A stretch of 24,459 bases of DNA from Victivallales bacterium (GTDB lineage: Bacteria; Verrucomicrobiota; Lentisphaeria; Oligosphaerales; Oligosphaeraceae). A program made the position numbers and the translations under genes. Positions 1 to 7,488 of the stretch are shown piece by piece. The notes under the pieces are model-generated. The model saw only the letters and a program-made list of their open reading frames with translations, was not told the DNA's origin and did not search any database. The DNA lies in assembly GCA_900769285.1 (NCBI GenBank), contig CAAGGB010000060.1, forward strand, positions 1 through 24,459, given 5' to 3'. Position 1 is the stretch's first letter. Each line of letters begins with the position of its first letter.

Positions 1-197
1 CCACATTAAGATGCATATGTCGCCGCTTTTTTCAACTTTGTCCTTTAGTTATGAGACGCTACTGCAACTAAATTGGTAAATCATGAGTGTTCGAAAAAGT
101 TGGTGACTGGCTGGGATGACAGCAGTTTTTAGCCCTGGGCGAGGACCCGTCGAGTCAGGTTCACCATCGCTTTGCTGCTGAAAGAAGGCATTTTTTA
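1..197. other. Left-edge noncoding stretch, no gene seen
   Basis: No convincing coding region is visible here, and the stretch is less GC-rich than the rest of the window. It ends in a purine-rich AAAGAAGG at 181-188, which lies 9 nt before an ATG at 198 and could be the ribosome binding site of the repeat ORF that follows. The left boundary may be a contig end in or near a repeat, but no adapter sequence is visible at this side. Confidence 0.5.
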
Positions 198-662
198 ATG
201 CTCATGAATAAGCCGTATGAGCCGTATGAGCCGTATGAGCCCTATGGGTCCTATGGGGCTATGAGCCCTATGGGGGGCTATGAGCCCTATGAGCCCTATG
301 GGGGGCTATGAGCCCTATGAGCCGTATGAGCCCTATGGGGGGCTATGAGCCCTATGAGCCCTAGAGCCCTATGGGGCTATGAGCCCTATGGGGGGCTATG
401 AGCCGTATGGGGCTATGAGCCCTATGAGCCCTATGAGCCCTATGAGCCCTATGGGGGGCTATGAGCCCTATGGGGGGCTATGAGCCCTATGAGCCCTATG
501 GGGCTATGAGCCGTATGAGCCCTATGGGTCCTATGGGGTTATGAGCCGTATGAGACCTATGAGACCTATGAGACCCAAAAACACAAACTACACAAAAGCG
601 GCCTATTTCGAGTTGAAAAAATCGCTGCTCTCGCTATTTTTTTGAGCATGCGAGAAGGATGA
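198..662 (+). pseudogene. Frame-broken YEP/YGG repeat ORF (possible relic or phase-variable gene)
   Basis: From the ATG at 198 the actual frame is MLMNK followed by repeats of Pro-Tyr-Glu, and it stops at 309-311 after 37 codons. Each break comes from a G-run of 4 or 6. If those runs were 5, and the missing T in the unit at 359 were restored, the frame would stay open for 154 codons to the TGA at 660-662. It would encode Tyr-Glu-Pro and Tyr-Gly-Gly repeats plus a 29-residue tail that starts TQKHKLHK. Variation between units is partly synonymous in that frame (CCC/CCG Pro, GGC/GGT Gly), which hints at past coding. A plausible Shine-Dalgarno lies at 181-188. The six -1 and six +1 changes cancel. 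The alternatives are a purely noncoding repeat or assembly error in the G-runs. I do not recognise a family. Confidence 0.35.
213..576. repeat. 40-unit degenerate 9-nt tandem repeat array
   Basis: The array can be parsed completely from 213 to 572 into 40 units. Most are 9 nt: CCGTATGAG, CCCTATGAG, CCCTATGGG, TCCTATGGG and ACCTATGAG. Units after a TATGGG unit are usually 8 nt (GCTATGAG or GTTATGAG) or 10 nt (GGGCTATGAG). A final partial ACCC follows. Segments at 231-267 and 511-547 differ by one base over about 37 nt, so part of the array has been duplicated. GGGCT-ATG-AGCCC forms a perfect 5-bp stem and recurs many times. The composition is unlike any coding sequence nearby. Confidence 0.95.
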
Positions 663-778
663 TAGCTGGCTGGTTGACAGTTGCGCAGCTCCGGTGGGGG
701 GCTGTTGCCCCAGTTCATCAGGGGGGGCCCCTTCGGGGCTATCTGCTTCGCCCTACTGCGAGGGTGCCGTCGGGACAG

Positions 779-803
779 GCGCCGCTGTCGCGGCGCGATT
801 TTT
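779..803 (+). terminator. Possible rho-independent terminator downstream of the repeat array
   Basis: A perfect 7-bp stem, GCGCCGC / GCGGCGC, with a TGTC loop (779-796) is followed by GA and five Ts (799-803). The short T-run makes it a moderate candidate. It would close any transcript coming from the repeat array and insulate the GH2 promoter just downstream. Confidence 0.4.
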
Positions 804-846
804 CGATGAACTACGCCAAGGCAGTTTGGGTTCAGGAAGGCTGGGG

Positions 847-875
847 TGGACAGCCTATGAAGGCGGCCTTACATT
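847..875 (+). promoter_or_regulatory. Candidate sigma70-type promoter for the GH2 gene
   Basis: TGGACA (847-852, 5 of 6 to TTGACA) is followed after exactly 17 nt by TACATT (870-875, 4 of 6 to TATAAT). Transcription would start near 882 and leave a leader of about 110 nt before the start codon at 992. It lies after the possible terminator at 779-803. The call rests on pattern match only. Confidence 0.35.
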
Positions 876-991
876 AATGGGGTCTGTCACCGTGCGCGGG
901 GCGCATGGTGGCAGGCCCTTTTGTCTGTCCGTATCGGGGGCGACGCCGTTCGCCTGCCGTCAGAGTCGTTTGTCTGGGAGCATCACCGAAG

Positions 992-3352
992 ATGAGAAGA
1001 ACTACCGTTTTGCATGATGGATGGCGCTTTACGCGCCAGGATGACCCGTCGTTCAGCCGTCCGGAGGCTGACGACCGTGGCTGGGAGGCGGTGTGCGTGC
1101 CGCATGACTGGGCCATCTCGGGCGCGTTCGAGGCGCAGAATGACCTGCAGGTGACGCGGATTGTGCAGAATGGCGAGGAGACGGAGAGCCGTCACTATGG
1201 GCGGACGGGCGGTCTGCCGCACATGGGCGTCGGCTGGTATCGTCGCACGTTCCGGCTGGAGGAGTCGGAGCGCGGTCGCCGCGTGTGGGTGGAGTTCGAC
1301 GGCGTGATGAGCCATTCGCGCGTGTTCGTGAATGGCCGCGAGCTGGGCGGACGTCCGTTCGGGTATTCGTCGTTCAGCGTCGAGGTGACGGAGGCGGTTT
1401 CGTTTGGGGCGGAGAATGTGCTGGCGGTGCGGGTGGACAACCCGCCGCAGAGCTCGCGCTGGTATCCGGGCGCGGGCATCTACCGCGAGGCGCGGCTGGT
1501 GACGAAGGAGCACGAGCACTTCGCCTACCAGGGCATCTGGCTGACGGACGAGGCGCTGGATGTGCGCCGTCGCCGTGCGACGCTGAAGGCGCAGCTGGAG
1601 GGCGGCTGCACGGAGGGCTGCGTCGTCAAGATGCTGGTGGAGTCTCCGGACGGCGGCTGGTTCCGGCTGGCGACGTTCGAGGGCGACAGCCACAGCCTGG
1701 AGGTCGAGGATGTCGCGCTGTGGTCGCCGGAGACGCCGTCGCTCTATCGGGTGACGCTGGAGCTGCTGAAGGACGGCGCGGTGCGCGACCGCGTCACGCT
1801 CGCCCATGGCTTCCGCGCGGTCAGCTTCTCGGCGGAGAGCGGCATGACGCTGAACGGCAAGCCGTACTATCTGAAGGGCGTCTGCCTGCATCACGACCTG
1901 GGGCCGCTCGGCGCCGCGTTCTCCGTGCCTGCCATGGCCTATCGTCTGCGTCTGCTCAAGGAGATGGGCTGCAACGCCATCCGCACCTCGCACAATCCGC
2001 CCGCGCCGCAACTGCTCGACCTCTGCGACACCATGGGCTTCGTCGTCATGGACGAGGCGTTCGACTGCTGGGAGCTGGGCAAGTGCGCCAACGACTACAG
2101 CCGCGACTTCCGTGACTGGCATCAGCGCGACCTCGAGGACTTCATCCGCCGCGACCGCAACCATCCGTCCGTCATCTTCTGGTCCATCGGCAACGAAATC
2201 AACGAGCAGTCGGTGCCGGATGGCCGCCGCGTCGCGGTCAGGCTGGCGGCCATCGCGCACCGCACCGACCCGACGCGCCCCGTCGCCGCCGGTCTCGACC
2301 GTCCCGACGGCTGCATCAAGAACGACCTGCCGACGGCGCTCGACCTGGCCGGCTGGAACTACAAGCCGCACCGCTACGCCGAACTCCACGAACACTACCC
2401 GAAGCTGCCGCAGTTCGGCAGCGAGACCGCCTCCACCGTCAGCTCCCGAGGCGAGTACTTCTTCCCCGTCCAGCAGGGGCAGGCCTGGAATGGACGCCCC
2501 CACGACGTCATCCAGGTCAGCAGCTACGACCTCGAATTCCCGCCATGGGCAACCACCCCCGACCGCGAATTCCTCGGCCAGGACGAATCGCCCTGGATTT
2601 TCGGCGAGTTCGTCTGGACGGGCTTCGACTACCTGGGCGAGCCGACGCCGTTCGACGCGTACTGGCCGGCGCACGCCTCCTACTTCGGCATCTACGACCT
2701 GGTCGGGCTGCCGAAGGACCGCGTGTGGCTCTATGCGGCGCGCTGGACGGAGCGTCCTGTGCTCCATCTGCTGCCGCACTGGACGTGGCCGGAGCGCGTC
2801 GGGCAGGTGACGCCCGTCCACGCCTACACCAACTGCGCCAGCGTGGAGCTGCTCGTCAACGGCGTCTCACAGGGCGTCCGCGTCCGCGAGTCCTCTGTCT
2901 GGCGCCTCTGCTGGGACGAGGTGACGTACGAGCCTGGCGAGATTGTCGCCATCGGTCGCGACGCCGACGGCGCCGAGGTGCTGCGCACGAGCGTCCGGAC
3001 GGCTGGCGAACCCGCACGGCTGGTCCTCACGCCTGAGCGCACGGCGCTGACGGCGGACGGTGAGGATGTCGTCCATGTCCGCGTCGAGGTCGTGGATGAG
3101 GCGGGTACGGTGCAGCCGCACGCGGCGTTGCCGGTGACGTTCGCCGTCACGGGTGCCGGCGCGTTCGCGGCGGCCGGCAACGGCGACGCGACGTGCACGG
3201 AGCGTTTCGTCTCCGGCGTCATGAGCACCTACCACGGCGCCTGCATGGCCATCGTCCGCGCCGCCGCCACGGCGGGCGAACTGACGCTGACGGCGACGGC
3301 GCCGGGCGTCGCGTCCGCCAGCGTGACGCTGGCCGTCGTCGCCCGCGGCTGA
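992..3352 (+). CDS. Glycoside hydrolase family 2 (beta-galactosidase-like)
   Basis: This 786-aa enzyme is expected to cleave terminal beta-linked sugars, most likely beta-galactosides, with retention. In order it has a GH2 sugar-binding jelly roll (about 35-170, with WYRRTF and FVNG), an Ig-like domain (about 175-285), and a TIM barrel (about 288-600) with RTSHNPP (331-337). The acid/base is Glu402 in the context IFWSIGNE, and the probable nucleophile is Glu478 in FGSETAS. GEFVWTGFDYLGEP (538-551) is typical of the family. The C-terminus carries a DUF4982-like domain (about 605-670) and a further Ig-like domain. The ATG at 992 was chosen because the conserved fold begins almost at once and a GGGAG lies 11 nt upstream; the frame is open back to 905 but nothing there looks conserved. 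No signal peptide is seen, so export is not supported. It stands alone, without a transporter or other hydrolase beside it. Confidence 0.93.
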   Translation: MRRTTVLHDGWRFTRQDDPSFSRPEADDRGWEAVCVPHDWAISGAFEAQNDLQVTRIVQNGEETESRHYGRTGGLPHMGVGWYRRTFRLEESERGRRVWVEFDGVMSHSRVFVNGRELGGRPFGYSSFSVEVTEAVSFGAENVLAVRVDNPPQSSRWYPGAGIYREARLVTKEHEHFAYQGIWLTDEALDVRRRRATLKAQLEGGCTEGCVVKMLVESPDGGWFRLATFEGDSHSLEVEDVALWSPETPSLYRVTLELLKDGAVRDRVTLAHGFRAVSFSAESGMTLNGKPYYLKGVCLHHDLGPLGAAFSVPAMAYRLRLLKEMGCNAIRTSHNPPAPQLLDLCDTMGFVVMDEAFDCWELGKCANDYSRDFRDWHQRDLEDFIRRDRNHPSVIFWSIGNEINEQSVPDGRRVAVRLAAIAHRTDPTRPVAAGLDRPDGCIKNDLPTALDLAGWNYKPHRYAELHEHYPKLPQFGSETASTVSSRGEYFFPVQQGQAWNGRPHDVIQVSSYDLEFPPWATTPDREFLGQDESPWIFGEFVWTGFDYLGEPTPFDAYWPAHASYFGIYDLVGLPKDRVWLYAARWTERPVLHLLPHWTWPERVGQVTPVHAYTNCASVELLVNGVSQGVRVRESSVWRLCWDEVTYEPGEIVAIGRDADGAEVLRTSVRTAGEPARLVLTPERTALTADGEDVVHVRVEVVDEAGTVQPHAALPVTFAVTGAGAFAAAGNGDATCTERFVSGVMSTYHGACMAIVRAAATAGELTLTATAPGVASASVTLAVVARG

Positions 3353-3373
3353 GGCGCGATGTGACGGCGCAGC

Positions 3374-3418
3374 GAGGCCGCCGTCCCCGGCTGGGGGCGG
3401 CGGCCTCGTGGTTTTTTT
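3374..3418 (+). terminator. Strong rho-independent terminator of the GH2 gene
   Basis: GAGGCCGCCG and CGGCGGCCTC form a perfect 10-bp stem. It continues inward through a T-G pair and CCCC/GGGG to a GGCT loop, giving 15 pairs (3374-3407). Seven Ts follow at 3412-3418. It sits 21 nt after the GH2 stop and blocks read-through into the convergent phosphoesterase gene. Confidence 0.88.
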
Positions 3419-3445
3419 GGGGGGAGCTTCCGTTGGGCTGGCGGG

Positions 3446-4183
3446 CTATTTGCCCAGCGCGAGTCGCTTGGCGAATTTCTCGGGGAGTGGCGAGCGGATG
3501 ATCTTCTGCATGGCGAGCTTGAGGTCGTAGGGGACGCGATGGAGGTCGAGGTGGCGCGTCTCGAGGTCGTAGTAGACGACGCAGGCGTTGGGGTTCTCGT
3601 CACGGGGCTGTCCGACGGAGCCGACGTTGACCATGACCTTGCCGTCGGCGGGGACGGCACCGGGGCGGATGTAGTCGACGAAGAGCTGTCCGGCGGGAGT
3701 CTGGACGGCGATGAGCGGGCGGTGTGAGTGTCCGCAGAACGCGAGCTGGTGGGTCTGTCCGGCGAAGTTCTCGGCGAAGGTCTCCTCGTCCTTGCAGTAG
3801 GCGAAGTGGTTTCCGGGCTTGTAGGAGCCGTGGGTGATGCCGAAGATGTCGGCGTCCATGCTCATGGGCAGTTTGGCGAGCCAGGTGAGGTCGTCCATGG
3901 AGAGCTTGCTCTGGGTCCATTCGACGGACTGTCTGACCTCGGGGCGGAGGCGTTCGACGCGCGGGTCCATGAGGAGTGTGACGTACTCGTCGTGGTTGCC
4001 CATGACGGTCTGGATGTCTCGGGAGCGGATGAGGTCGACGCAGGCGGCGGGGTCGGCGCCGTAGCCGACGAGGTCACCGAGGCAGACGGTCATGTCGGCG
4101 CCAGTGGCGTCGATGTCGGCGAGGACGGCGTTGAGCGCCTCGAAGTTGGCGTGGATATCACTGATGAAGGCGATTCTGGTCAT
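3446..4183 (-). CDS. Metallophosphoesterase (calcineurin-like, MJ0936/YfcE type)
   Basis: This 245-aa protein carries the full dinuclear metal site of calcineurin-like phosphoesterases: SDIHAN (Asp9, His11), GDLVGYG (Asp37), GNHDE (Asn63, His64), ITHGS (His118) and GHSHRP (His152, His154), followed by the NVGSVGQPRD stretch (186-195) common in this subfamily. Members are cytosolic phosphodiesterases or phosphatases that usually need Mn2+ or Ni2+. The natural substrate cannot be read from sequence. Length is normal. No Shine-Dalgarno is obvious before the start, where the minus strand is C-rich, but the ATG sits directly before the first metal motif. The gene is monocistronic, converging with the GH2 gene and diverging from the permease. 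Confidence 0.92.
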   Translation of the reverse strand: MTRIAFISDIHANFEALNAVLADIDATGADMTVCLGDLVGYGADPAACVDLIRSRDIQTVMGNHDEYVTLLMDPRVERLRPEVRQSVEWTQSKLSMDDLTWLAKLPMSMDADIFGITHGSYKPGNHFAYCKDEETFAENFAGQTHQLAFCGHSHRPLIAVQTPAGQLFVDYIRPGAVPADGKVMVNVGSVGQPRDENPNACVVYYDLETRHLDLHRVPYDLKLAMQKIIRSPLPEKFAKRLALGK

Positions 4184-4272
4184 GGTCGGGAGGGGGCTTG
4201 AGGTTGTGTGCGGAAGTCAACTGGGGGTGAATATATTAGTTGTACGGGGGAAATGCAAAGCGGTGTGGTGGC

Positions 4273-4300
4273 ATTATATTACAGGATGTGCCGCTGTCTT
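4273..4300 (-). promoter_or_regulatory. Candidate promoter of the metallophosphoesterase
   Basis: On the minus strand, TATAAT (4278-4273, perfect -10) is preceded after 16 nt by AAGACA (4300-4295, 4 of 6 to the -35 consensus). The start would be near 4266, leaving a leader of roughly 80 nt. The A+T richness stands out in this GC-rich divergent region. Confidence 0.4.
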
Positions 4301-4360
4301 CAGCCGTCGTGTCCGGCGGCCGGCCAGACCTCGTTTCTCTGAGTGTGGGGTGAGCTCGCC

Positions 4361-6055
4361 ATGCTGCGCAACGTGTGCTACTACGGTCTGCTGACGCTGA
4401 CCTTCGTCTTCTTCGTCCTGTTCTTCTTTCTGCCGGTGTACCATGTGCTGCGCGGCGGCATCACGGACAGCGACGGCAGCCTGACGGCGTTCTATCTGCT
4501 GGAGGTTTTCCGGAATCCGGTGTATGCGGAGGGTCTGGCGAACGCGTTCCGGCTGGCGGTGTGCACGACGCTGGTGTCGCTGCTGATTGCGCTGCCGCTG
4601 GGGTGGCTGTCGGACCGCTATGAGTTTGCGGGGAAGCGTCTGCTGACGGGCGCGCTGCTGCTGCCGATGATTCTGGCGCCGTTTGTGGGTGCGCTGGGGA
4701 TGCAGTGCATCTTCGGTCGCTATGGCGCGTTCAACAGCCTGCTGAGCGGTCTGGGGCTCTTCCCGGAGGGGATGGGTCCGGACTGGTTTGCGGGCGGCTT
4801 CTGGGGCGTGGTGGTTATGGAGGCGCTGCACCTCTATCCGATACTGTATCTGAACATCGTGGCGAGCTTCGCGAATGTGGACCCGATGCTGCTGGAGGCG
4901 TCGGCCGATTTGGGCTGCACGGGCTTCCGGCGTTTCTTCAAGGTGGTCTTTCCGCTGATTATGCCGGGTGTGTTCGCGGGCGGGTCGCTGGTGTTCATCT
5001 GGTCGTTCACGGAGCTGGGCACGCCGCTGATGTTCAACTACGGTCGCTGCACGGCGGTGCAGATTTTCAACGGCATCAACGATTTGGAGACGAATCCGAT
5101 GCCGTATGCGCTGGTGGTGGTGATGATGGCGTTCTCGACGCTGCTGTATGTGCTGGCGAAGGTGTGCTTTGGGCGGAAGAGCTACGCGATGATGTCGAAG
5201 GCGGGCCGCGCGGGCGGCGCGGTTCGGCTGCATGGCGTGAAGGCGGTGCTGGTGATGGGCGTGTTTGGCGCGCTGGGTCTGTTCAGTCTGCTGCCGCATC
5301 TGGGCGTGCTGGGGCTGGCTGCGGGCAACAGTTGGTACCGGACGGTGCTGCCTGCCGCCCTGACCTGGGAGCATTTCGAGGCGGCCGTCGGGCACAGCCT
5401 GACGGTGCCGAGCATCGCGAACAGCCTGCGCTACGCGCTGCTGGCGGTTCTGGCGGCCATGGCGCTGGGCATCTTCTCGGCGATTGTGATTGTGCGCGGC
5501 AAGAGCCGTCTGGGCTGGGTGCTGGACGCGCTGATCATGCTGCCGCTGGCGGTTCCCGGGCTGGTGCTGGCGTTCGGCTATCTGGCGCTGTCGCTGAAGG
5601 GCAACCTGTTCCACTGCTTCGACCCCATCGAGAATCCGACGGTGCTGCTGGTGATGGCGTACGCGGTGCGCCGTCTGCCGTATGTGGTCCGCGCGGCGGT
5701 GGCGGGTCTGCAGCAGACGAGCGTGAGCTACGAGGAGGCGGCGGCCTCACTGGGGGCCCGTCCGCTGACGTGCTTCCGCCGCGTGACGATGCCTCTGATT
5801 GCGGCGAACCTGATTGCCGGCGGCATCCTGGCGTTCAGCTTCTCGATGCTTGAGGTCTCCGACTCGCTGATACTGGCGCAGAAGGCGGCGTACTATCCGA
5901 TTACGCGCGCCATCTACGACCTGTCGTCGCTGCTGGGGCAGGGGCCGATGCTGGCCTCGGCGCTCGGCCTGTGGACGATGGTCTTCCTGGGCGCCTCGAT
6001 GCTCACCGCGTCCTGTCTCCTGGGCAAGCGGCTGGGCGCCATGTTCCGGGTCTGA
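4361..6055 (+). CDS. Fused ABC transporter permease (Fe3+/FbpB type)
   Basis: This 564-aa inner-membrane protein contains two MetI-like permease halves in one chain, as in FbpB/SfuB iron(III) permeases. Each half has an EAA loop that docks on the ATPase: LEASADLGCTGFRR in the first half and EEAAASLGARPLTC in the second. About twelve hydrophobic helices are visible, the first at residues 8-27. The ATG at 4361 was chosen because GGGGTGAG lies 6 nt upstream; a GTG at 4343 in the same frame is possible but has no ribosome site. No substrate-binding protein or ATPase is in the window, so the rest of the transporter is encoded elsewhere or off-window. mnmE starts 8 nt after its stop. The iron specificity is inferred from architecture; thiamine or phosphonate-type permeases share it. 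Confidence 0.85.
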   Translation: MLRNVCYYGLLTLTFVFFVLFFFLPVYHVLRGGITDSDGSLTAFYLLEVFRNPVYAEGLANAFRLAVCTTLVSLLIALPLGWLSDRYEFAGKRLLTGALLLPMILAPFVGALGMQCIFGRYGAFNSLLSGLGLFPEGMGPDWFAGGFWGVVVMEALHLYPILYLNIVASFANVDPMLLEASADLGCTGFRRFFKVVFPLIMPGVFAGGSLVFIWSFTELGTPLMFNYGRCTAVQIFNGINDLETNPMPYALVVVMMAFSTLLYVLAKVCFGRKSYAMMSKAGRAGGAVRLHGVKAVLVMGVFGALGLFSLLPHLGVLGLAAGNSWYRTVLPAALTWEHFEAAVGHSLTVPSIANSLRYALLAVLAAMALGIFSAIVIVRGKSRLGWVLDALIMLPLAVPGLVLAFGYLALSLKGNLFHCFDPIENPTVLLVMAYAVRRLPYVVRAAVAGLQQTSVSYEEAAASLGARPLTCFRRVTMPLIAANLIAGGILAFSFSMLEVSDSLILAQKAAYYPITRAIYDLSSLLGQGPMLASALGLWTMVFLGASMLTASCLLGKRLGAMFRV

Positions 6056-6063
6056 GACCGCCG

Positions 6064-7422
6064 ATGGAAACCACCGAGCGCGACACCATCGCCGCCCTGG
6101 CCACGGCGCCGGGCGGCGCCGTCTCCATCCTGCGGCTCAGCGGCCCCGACGCGGACGCCATCGCCGCGCGGCTCTGGACGCCCGTCGTCCGCGGCGACCT
6201 CGCCCATCAGCCACCGCGCCATCTCGCCCTCGGCACGCTCCGTGACGCGGACGGCGCCCTCCTGGACGCCGAGTGCCTCGCCGTCCGGATGCCGGCGCCG
6301 CACAGCTACACGGGCGAGCACATCGTCGAGCTGCACTGCCACGGCGGCGCGCTCTGCGCACGGCTGGCGCTTCAGGCGCTCCAGGCGGCTGGCTGCCGGC
6401 TGGCCGAGCCCGGCGAGTTCACGCGCCGCGCGTTCCTGCATGGCCGTCTCGACCTGACGCAGGCGGAGGCGGTCGCGGACGTCATCGGCGCCCGCAGCGC
6501 GGCGGCGCTGCGCGTGGCCGGACAGCAGTTGCGCGGACGGCTCGGCGAGGAGGCCAACCGGCTGTACGAGACGCTTGCCGACGTGCTGGCGGAGGTGGAG
6601 TCGCACCTGGACTTCCCCGAGGAGGAGCTGGAGCTGGACTGGCGTCCGGTGACGGAGCTGGCGTCGGCGGTGACGGCGGTGCGCGAGTCGGTGGCGCGGC
6701 TGCTGTCGACGCGTCGCGCGGGCGAGGTGCTTCGCGGCGGCCTGCGGCTGGCGGTGTGCGGCTGTCCGAACGTGGGCAAGTCGAGTCTGCTGAACCGTCT
6801 GCTGGGCCGTGACCGGGCCATCGTCACGGACATCCCCGGCACGACCCGCGACACGCTGGAGGAGCAGCTCGACGTGCGCGGCGTTCCCGTGCGCGTCATC
6901 GACACGGCCGGCATCCGCGAGACGGCGGACGTCATCGAGCGGAGCGGCATGGAGCGGGCGCGGCTGAGCGCCCAGTCGGCGGACGTCATCGTCTGGCTGT
7001 TCGACTTGACGCGGCCCTATGCGGCGCAGTCCTGGCCCGGCTGGGAGGTCACGGGCGAGGTGCTGCTAGTCGGCAACAAGCTGGACGCCTGCACGGCGTC
7101 GTCGCCGGAGCCGCCGCCGGAGACGCTGCGGCTGAGCGTCCAGACAGGCGAGGGGCTGGACGGGCTGCTCGACGCGGTGGAGCGTCTGTCGGGCGTCGCG
7201 GACACGACGGGTGAGATTGCGGTGGCGGCGCGACACGCGGCGCTGCTGTCGGAGGCCTCGGAGGCGCTGTCGCCGGTGGGCGAGCTGCTGGAGGGCGGCC
7301 AGTGGGAGCTGGCCGCGCTGGAGCTGCGCCGCGCCGTGCAGGCGCTGGGGCGGATGGTCGGCCGCGAGGTCGAGCCGGACGTGCTGGAGACGATTTTCCA
7401 TCGCTTCTGCATCGGCAAGTGA
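6064..7422 (+). CDS. mnmE: tRNA modification GTPase MnmE
   Basis: This 452-aa protein is full length for the family. MnmE works with MnmG to install the cmnm5 or nm5 group on wobble uridine 34 of certain tRNAs, using a folate-bound one-carbon unit. Visible are the N-terminal folate-binding domain (about 1-118), the helical domain, and an inserted G domain with GCPNVGKS (233-240), the TTRD switch (260-263), DTAGIRE (280-286) and NKLD (338-341). The C-terminal FCIGK has the catalytic Cys449. The ATG at 6064 was chosen because METTERDTIAALAT matches the usual MnmE start, although the frame is open upstream inside the permease gene. It begins 8 nt after the permease stop, so it is probably cotranscribed. 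No mnmG is in the window. Confidence 0.97.
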   Translation: METTERDTIAALATAPGGAVSILRLSGPDADAIAARLWTPVVRGDLAHQPPRHLALGTLRDADGALLDAECLAVRMPAPHSYTGEHIVELHCHGGALCARLALQALQAAGCRLAEPGEFTRRAFLHGRLDLTQAEAVADVIGARSAAALRVAGQQLRGRLGEEANRLYETLADVLAEVESHLDFPEEELELDWRPVTELASAVTAVRESVARLLSTRRAGEVLRGGLRLAVCGCPNVGKSSLLNRLLGRDRAIVTDIPGTTRDTLEEQLDVRGVPVRVIDTAGIRETADVIERSGMERARLSAQSADVIVWLFDLTRPYAAQSWPGWEVTGEVLLVGNKLDACTASSPEPPPETLRLSVQTGEGLDGLLDAVERLSGVADTTGEIAVAARHAALLSEASEALSPVGELLEGGQWELAALELRRAVQALGRMVGREVEPDVLETIFHRFCIGK

Positions 7423-7488
7423 GCGCCGAGGCGGACGAGCGTGAGACAACAACAACGGACTGAATGAGACGCAAAGGAGTGTGCTGAG

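Larger units (their letters stand above)
663..991. other. GC-rich hairpin-bearing intergenic region upstream of the GH2 gene
   Basis: No supported gene is seen. Short ORFs here lack a spaced Shine-Dalgarno and have no recognisable motifs. The stretch contains a run of Gs ending in a GCCCC-TTC-GGGGC hairpin (727-739), a 7-bp hairpin with a short T tract (779-803) and a candidate promoter (847-875). A 13-nt motif at 749-761 recurs with one mismatch, inverted, at 21095-21107 in the other long intergenic region. Confidence 0.5.

Noticed and set aside
213..576. CRISPR array
   Set aside because: Units are 8-10 nt and contiguous, with no spacers and no cas genes nearby.
659..877. 72-codon plus-strand frame after the repeat array
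   Set aside because: The purine stretch abuts the ATG with no spacing, no motif is seen, and the frame crosses the 779-803 hairpin.
983..2821. Long minus-strand open frame opposite the GH2 gene
   Set aside because: Composition is Arg/Ala/Val-rich without motifs, and the opposite strand encodes a clear enzyme; long antisense frames are common at this GC level.
4274..5614. Minus-strand open frame opposite the permease
   Set aside because: Gln/His/Arg-rich translation with no domains; a shadow of the membrane-protein coding strand.
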